Shown here: positions 59,334 to 64,000 of the stretch, piece by piece
Numbering within the stretch: position 1 is the stretch's first letter
How the letters are laid out: every line of letters starts with the position of its first letter
NCBI GenBank assembly: GCA_026874595.1
Contig: CM049307.1
Span: 56,749,870-56,813,869 of the forward strand
Direction of reading: 5' to 3'
Source of the DNA: Sipunculus nudus
Taxonomy: Eukaryota > Annelida > Sipuncula > Golfingiida > Sipunculidae
DNA: 64,000 nucleotides
Program-made: the position numbers and the translations under genes
Notes under the pieces: model-generated
Told to the model about the DNA's origin: nothing
The model's database searches: none
The model's input: only the letters and a program-made list of their open reading frames with translations

Positions 59334-60480
59334 GCTTGCTATATTAATAACCCGCTCCAGTGAGCGGATATTTTTTTTAACGATGCGTTGGATAACTGTG
59401 TGCCTCGGATGTCGTAAGGAAATTAATTTTTACGAGAAAATGTTTTCTTTCAGATATGATGGAGCTATGATTAACCAATTATCTTTTTAATGTGATTTGG
59501 CAACACATTTGTTTATCCTGCTTACAATTGAGTTGAATCAATAATTTAAGTATTATGAAAACAATTATCATGCATAAATCATTCATGAGAAGAAAAATAA
59601 CAAATTAGAAAAAAACCCACGAATACGGGAGTTAGCTCGTTTCTGGTCTGTCTATGTTGAACCTTTTCACCAAGAAAATGGTTCTTTCTGCAACCATGGT
59701 TCCAGACAGAACCATATGGGTGCTTAGAAGAAGCCTTTTTCTTAAAGTGTGTCAAACAAGTGTGGTCCAAATTAGAAGACATTCCTGTCAATTTCTCGCC
59801 CTTAAATTTCAAGTTTCACTATTACTAGAGCAGGGTGATTTTCTGAATTGCTCTAACCCACCAAATAAAGAATCTTTCAAGCATAACTAATAATTCTCTG
59901 ATCCAGAATACATCAAGAATATAATGGATCAGTCCTACGACATTATTCTAACTTTACAAAAAATTCAATCTAAATCTATCTCTCCATCACTGTCGGAACC
60001 TTGCGGCAGCGGAAGTATAATTAGATAGTAAATGAACAGAAATTTATTAAGGAAAAATGGCCACAGGGCCTACAGTTCCCAACATTATTCAACATAATTC
60101 AAGTTCATATTTAAAACTGAATGAAATGATCTGAATATAATCAGTTAAACGAACAAACTTAATATAATTAGGTAGTAAGTGGACCAGAAGTTACAGGATC
60201 CCAGTCTAGCTCTATCAAATGATCCACCAAAAAATTAAAATCCCGGTAATTCTGTGGGTATGGCATTGCATGCTGTATTATGGATTGCTTGACGCGGCCT
60301 TGAATATTGAGTCGCCCCGAACGTTCCATCACTGTCAAACTACTGGATTTTGCTTAAGATCTCATCGTGCTGTGATATTGGATTTTGACCAAAAAACTTT
60401 AAAATGAATTTGAAGACCGAATACCGAGTAAAGACTGATGTCTACTATGGAACTTAGAACAAAGAAAGGCTTTTGTACAA
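59334..60480 (+). repeat. 1.5-kb array, unit 4 (diverged)
   Basis: Starts just after the transposon with AACCCGCTCCAGTGAGCGGATA, CGATGCGTTGGATAA and TTCAGATATGATG, and later has TTGAGTCGCCCCGAACGTTCC, ATCACTGTCAAACTACTGG and TTTTGCTTAAGATC, matching 54150-54240 of unit 1. The 59600-60150 part is not clearly related and may be an insertion. Confidence 0.6.
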
Positions 60481-60499
60481 AAAGACCCATGATTTACCT

Positions 60500-62090
60500 T
60501 CTAGTGTTATTCCTACACTATTATTTTTTCTTGAAAAGCCCATGCTACCTGAGATGATAATGATGATTATAATAATTAATAATGACAATTAAGTTAATAT
60601 AATATAGATATTAAAAAATCACCGTTATCATTGCTGTTCAAATTATAATCTCTCAATGTTTAGTTCCTTTTTGCAAAAATATATCATCAGTGATTTAGTT
60701 TTCAGAAAATAAGTTCGATGTAGGTTTCTTTTTATAATAGTTTCAAATGTTAACATGCCCATGTTGTTCATTATTGAATTAAATCAGTTCTCGGAGGGAA
60801 AAAACACATTACTTAATAAGCTGCATTTAAGTAGCGGCAGGCTATTTAGGCAAACACGAATGCTCGTGACAGTTAACTTTTGAATTAGGGGCGTTATTAC
60901 TGAAACATCGTGAGATCTAAGATGTTAGCGGCTAACCACTTTATCTACGATAAACATTTTGACAAACCTCTTCACTAATAAATATTTACGTTAGGAATAT
61001 CGTAGACCCTCTTCGTGAGAGCTGGGTTTCCATCGGACCTCCTTGGTTGAAATCATATTGACCAATCAAATCCGTTGTTACGTAAAAAAAAGAAGAAATA
61101 AAAATGTTCACACGGTGTATCAAACAGATCACATAAACACGGAACATATCAGGTATATAAGTCATTATATGATTGGTCAGATTCTCCATAACGTGTCCCA
61201 TTCGCCAGACTGTTGGTCTAAAATGAGCAGCTGAGTTGAGTTCACCGCTCCCAGGTCGTGCCGCAAGCGAGCCACCTGATTGGTTCAATGCAAACGTGTT
61301 GAATACCGTATTACTGAAACTGTATTTAACATAAGGTATCCTGTCTAATTGGCGTACACAGGTAATGCACGGATAGCCTATCATACATGTACATTTGTAC
61401 ATTCTTAAAAGAATACAAATGGGGCCAATACGGTATGCCTGGAACCGTATTCAAAAAAAAGGTGTTATGTATAATAAGTGTTTACAATGCACACTTGAAA
61501 GCGTATCATATGTGAACATTTGTAAACCTTGTTCGCACTTAAAAAGAAAAAGAGCGTGTTGATTATCGTATTCCTGATGCCGTTTTTAACATAAAGTATT
61601 CCATTCAATGCGTGTTCACATGTTACGCTTTCCGAAAGTTATCATCGCACAGAAGTACACGTACTTGCGCTTATACTTACCTTCATAAAGAATTCTGAAT
61701 TAAAACCAGACCCCTACCTGGTTTTACAGAAATGAAAGATCGTGAAAATACGACGACTTTTATGTGACAGAAATGTGAATTTGGAGTCAGGGAATCGGCA
61801 TTCAATACAGTAATATTATGATAATGTAATAGGAACTGCGTCATGAAAAAAAAGTCCGTTAAAATAAACTTTATTAACATGTTACAATGAGCAAGAGGAA
61901 ACACATTAAATAACTCAAATTAAAACTTTAAAAAGTAACATGAATACTGCGAAGTCTATATATATACCATCGGGTATAATAATATTATGTTTTTCACTTT
62001 CATTTATCATTCTTTTAAATCTCATTTACGGACTCCAACAAACATATCCGGTTAATATATGAAACGCCATCGCCCATCTGTCTGTGTCGG
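60500..62090. other. AT-rich non-coding stretch
   Basis: No gene recognised. A 138-codon minus-strand frame (60986-61402) has no recognisable motif and contains GATTGGT/ACCAATC words typical of repeats; I do not call it a gene. Confidence 0.45.
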
Positions 62091-62099
62091 TTTGTATAT

Positions 62100-62420
62100 T
62101 TTGAATGGTCCTACGGTCTGCACTGAGGTTTGTCTCATTTACAGAAAGCGGGTAACGTAACCGAGCACGGTAAATAGAGGAGTTCCAAGGTACAGGGTAG
62201 AACTTTTTTGACGTTAATGGAAAGGTGCATTAAGACGAATTATAGGAGAAGACGATTCTTATCCAAAATAAAAAGTAAGAAATTTTAGCAGTTCATTTTT
62301 CATCAGTTACCCGCTCAAGTAAGAGGATAATTTTTATGATGGGCTTCCGAACAAAGCATCTCGAATGCCATAAAAAAGTTTTTACGACAATAGACCATGT
62401 GTCTAGCGCATGTTTTTTTT
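62100..62420 (+). repeat. 1.5-kb array, most distant partial unit
   Basis: CAGAAAGCGGGTAACG, TTCCAAGGTACAGGGTAGAA, GCATTAAGACGAATTATAGG, GAAGACGATTCTTATCC, CCCGCTCAAGTAAGAGGATAA and GATGGGCTTCCGAA follow the order of the 52830-53050 and unit 1 landmarks. Confidence 0.6.
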
Positions 62421-62429
62421 TTTTTTTCT

Positions 62430-64000
62430 TCGTGCATCTAACTGAGGCATGGAGTCTCACGCACTCTGCAAAATTAAGATAATGAAAATGTCTTGGCACT
62501 CTGTAAAATTAAAATGGAAAAAAAATATTTCTTTTCTTTGGTCCTGGCAGCATTGAACTGTATAATATTTATTGAATTATAGCTGATGTCATTTCCTCTG
62601 GCAGACGGCCGAATATATATATTCAATGGCTTGTCGTAGCATAGTTTAGCCTGGTTGCTTCTGGGAAATTATACTTTCCTGGACATACACCCATAGTTTC
62701 AATAATAAAAGTCAGAAACAATAGGTTTATTTATGTTCAATAACAGTTTTATATATAAATATGCAAATAAACTACGGTTATATCCCCCCCTAAAAAAAAC
62801 CTGTGAAAGGACCCTAGCTTACATTCATTACGGCCAGGGACACAGAATACGCAAATGCCGCCATGGTTCTTGCTTATTCACGCTGTACCTTCTATCCGAC
62901 GACTCAAAAATTATACACGGTTCAAAGCAGTTCATTAAAACAAAATGCCCTGCCTGGGGTTCCCTTAATGAATTTCAGTATTTCGGGATAACTGTTTACC
63001 TTTCTCTATCCTGATACATATTTTATGCTGTTGCAGAAAAGCAGAGCTGAAGTGAAGGTACACCGGTGCATGTAGAAAAAGCTAGATATTAGTAAGTGTT
63101 GTGTGTTTATATGTTTCTTCCTATGGACTAATCAAATATCCTCCGTTTTCCATTATTTGGGTTAATTTTTCTTAAATTTGACGGCTTTTCGGATACTGAT
63201 TTTTTTTTCAGGATTTCTAAAACGGCTGGGAACGATGCTTACACATTAGAAAAACATGCATTTTAATTTGATTTTATTGGAATTAGTCACTTAAAACTAT
63301 ACGGATGGCGTTTATACACAAACCCCTTTAAGAAACATTTGTCATTAATTGGTGGAAATTCTCTCTCTCTCTGTAAGTGTTTTTATGTTTTCAGAAATCG
63401 TTTCATTATTTTATAGGTCTAATTAGTTCATTTGCCTTGTATATTAGAATAGTATGGAATATCAAAGGGAAAAAAAATTAAAATCGTAATCTGATCTCTC
63501 TACATTTAGACCTTAATACAAAAACTGTGACATTGAGTTATATATGGTAAAACCCTTCGTCCTAAATTGTTGGGATTTATCAAATCCGTGCAAATTTTTT
63601 GTTTAAAGTGAAAACATATATATCAAGGGAATTTAAATGATGACCGAGCAAAATTGAACCTGGCAGTGGACCACACCTAGTACACTTCCTGCCAAATGAT
63701 AGAACCACCGATAAAAGCGTAGTACTCATCCAAGGAGATACATCAATGTCTCAGCGTCTTCATGGATCCCCTAGTCCGTAAATGCGTCTTTAACACATGG
63801 AAATAACTCTGTCTTTCAACAAGATAGTAAAACCCCATTTAGTGCTATACAAAATGAGACAGCAGGCAAGATTTTCTTGCGCCAGTCACCAATAAACCTC
63901 CAAAATGTGGCCACTGACTCCGCTTTCCTAAATTCGTGAACGACGCTCGGCTACGATTTTTGTCTGCCATGGCCCATCCTGTCAGGTCTAATTAGTAATA
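62430..64000. other. AT-rich non-coding stretch to window end
   Basis: No supported gene. A 93-codon plus-strand frame at 62733-63014 has no recognisable family motif and no splice context that I can defend. Confidence 0.45.

Noticed and set aside
59107-59490. 127-codon frame, and similar frames at 57675-58022 and 47645-47851
   Set aside because: They translate the minisatellite arms of the transposon (repeated GRYYIMG-like peptides) and are not conserved as proteins.
60986-61402. 138-codon minus-strand frame
   Set aside because: No family motif, no splice context, and repeat-like ACCAATC/GATTGGT words; treated as chance.
62733-63014. 93-codon frame with a CxxxxC-like word
   Set aside because: No family recognised and no splice or promoter context.

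Overview
This looks like a gene-poor, AT-rich stretch of a metazoan nuclear genome, most likely a marine invertebrate. A bivalve or other mollusc is my best guess, from the style of the repeats (tRNA-derived SINEs with a conserved body, tyrosine-recombinase retroelements, minisatellite-bearing inverted-repeat transposons, long TA microsatellites, many poly-G/C tracts). I find no complete protein-coding gene, no rRNA gene, no functional tRNA gene and no bacterial-style operon. Almost all long open frames are chance frames through repeats. The only host-exon candidate is a weak one on the minus strand near 20.3-20.56 kb, which tentatively resembles the segment before the transmembrane part of a dual oxidase.

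Layout. 0-9 kb: a three-unit tandem repeat (1.0-1.5 kb), a TA microsatellite, two adjacent copies of a dispersed ~1 kb repeat (6.45-8.24 kb; third copy at 32.95-33.80 kb) and a SINE (8.97-9.30 kb). 10-13 kb: inverted GC-rich arms, a composite element with an antisense SINE inside, and a clean 331-bp Harbinger-type MITE with TAA target duplications. 13-20 kb: featureless AT-rich DNA. 20-26 kb: the possible exon, a TACG-rich patch and an LTR-like repeat. 26.2-27.1 kb: a cluster of CACGTG and p53-like half-sites. 27.4-31.2 kb: a decayed tyrosine-recombinase retroelement (RT, RNase H and recombinase, plus strand) abutting a decayed LINE (ORF1 plus endonuclease, minus strand), then a 330-bp tandem duplication. 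34.5 kb: clustered CRE half-sites. 42-43 kb: SINE plus a second LTR-like repeat. 44.3 kb: tail of a LINE ORF2. 44.9-47.8 kb: an inverted-repeat transposon with minisatellite ends. 49.27 kb: a kappaB-CRE composite. 51.5-52.6 kb: degenerate 110-200-bp repeats. 52.8-62.4 kb: a diverged array of ~1.5-kb units, interrupted by a second copy of the transposon (57.69-59.33 kb).

The most interesting system is the transposon pair at 44899-47840 and 57692-59328. Both start TGTTAC and end GTAACA, both are flanked by perfect 5-bp target duplications (TGGGC and GACGG), and their terminal inverted repeats are themselves short-period minisatellites. Both carry the same SINE inside. In the second copy another dispersed element has landed within that SINE, giving a readable four-level nest: satellite array, transposon, SINE, dispersed element. 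Family names are from recalled motifs; no database search was possible.
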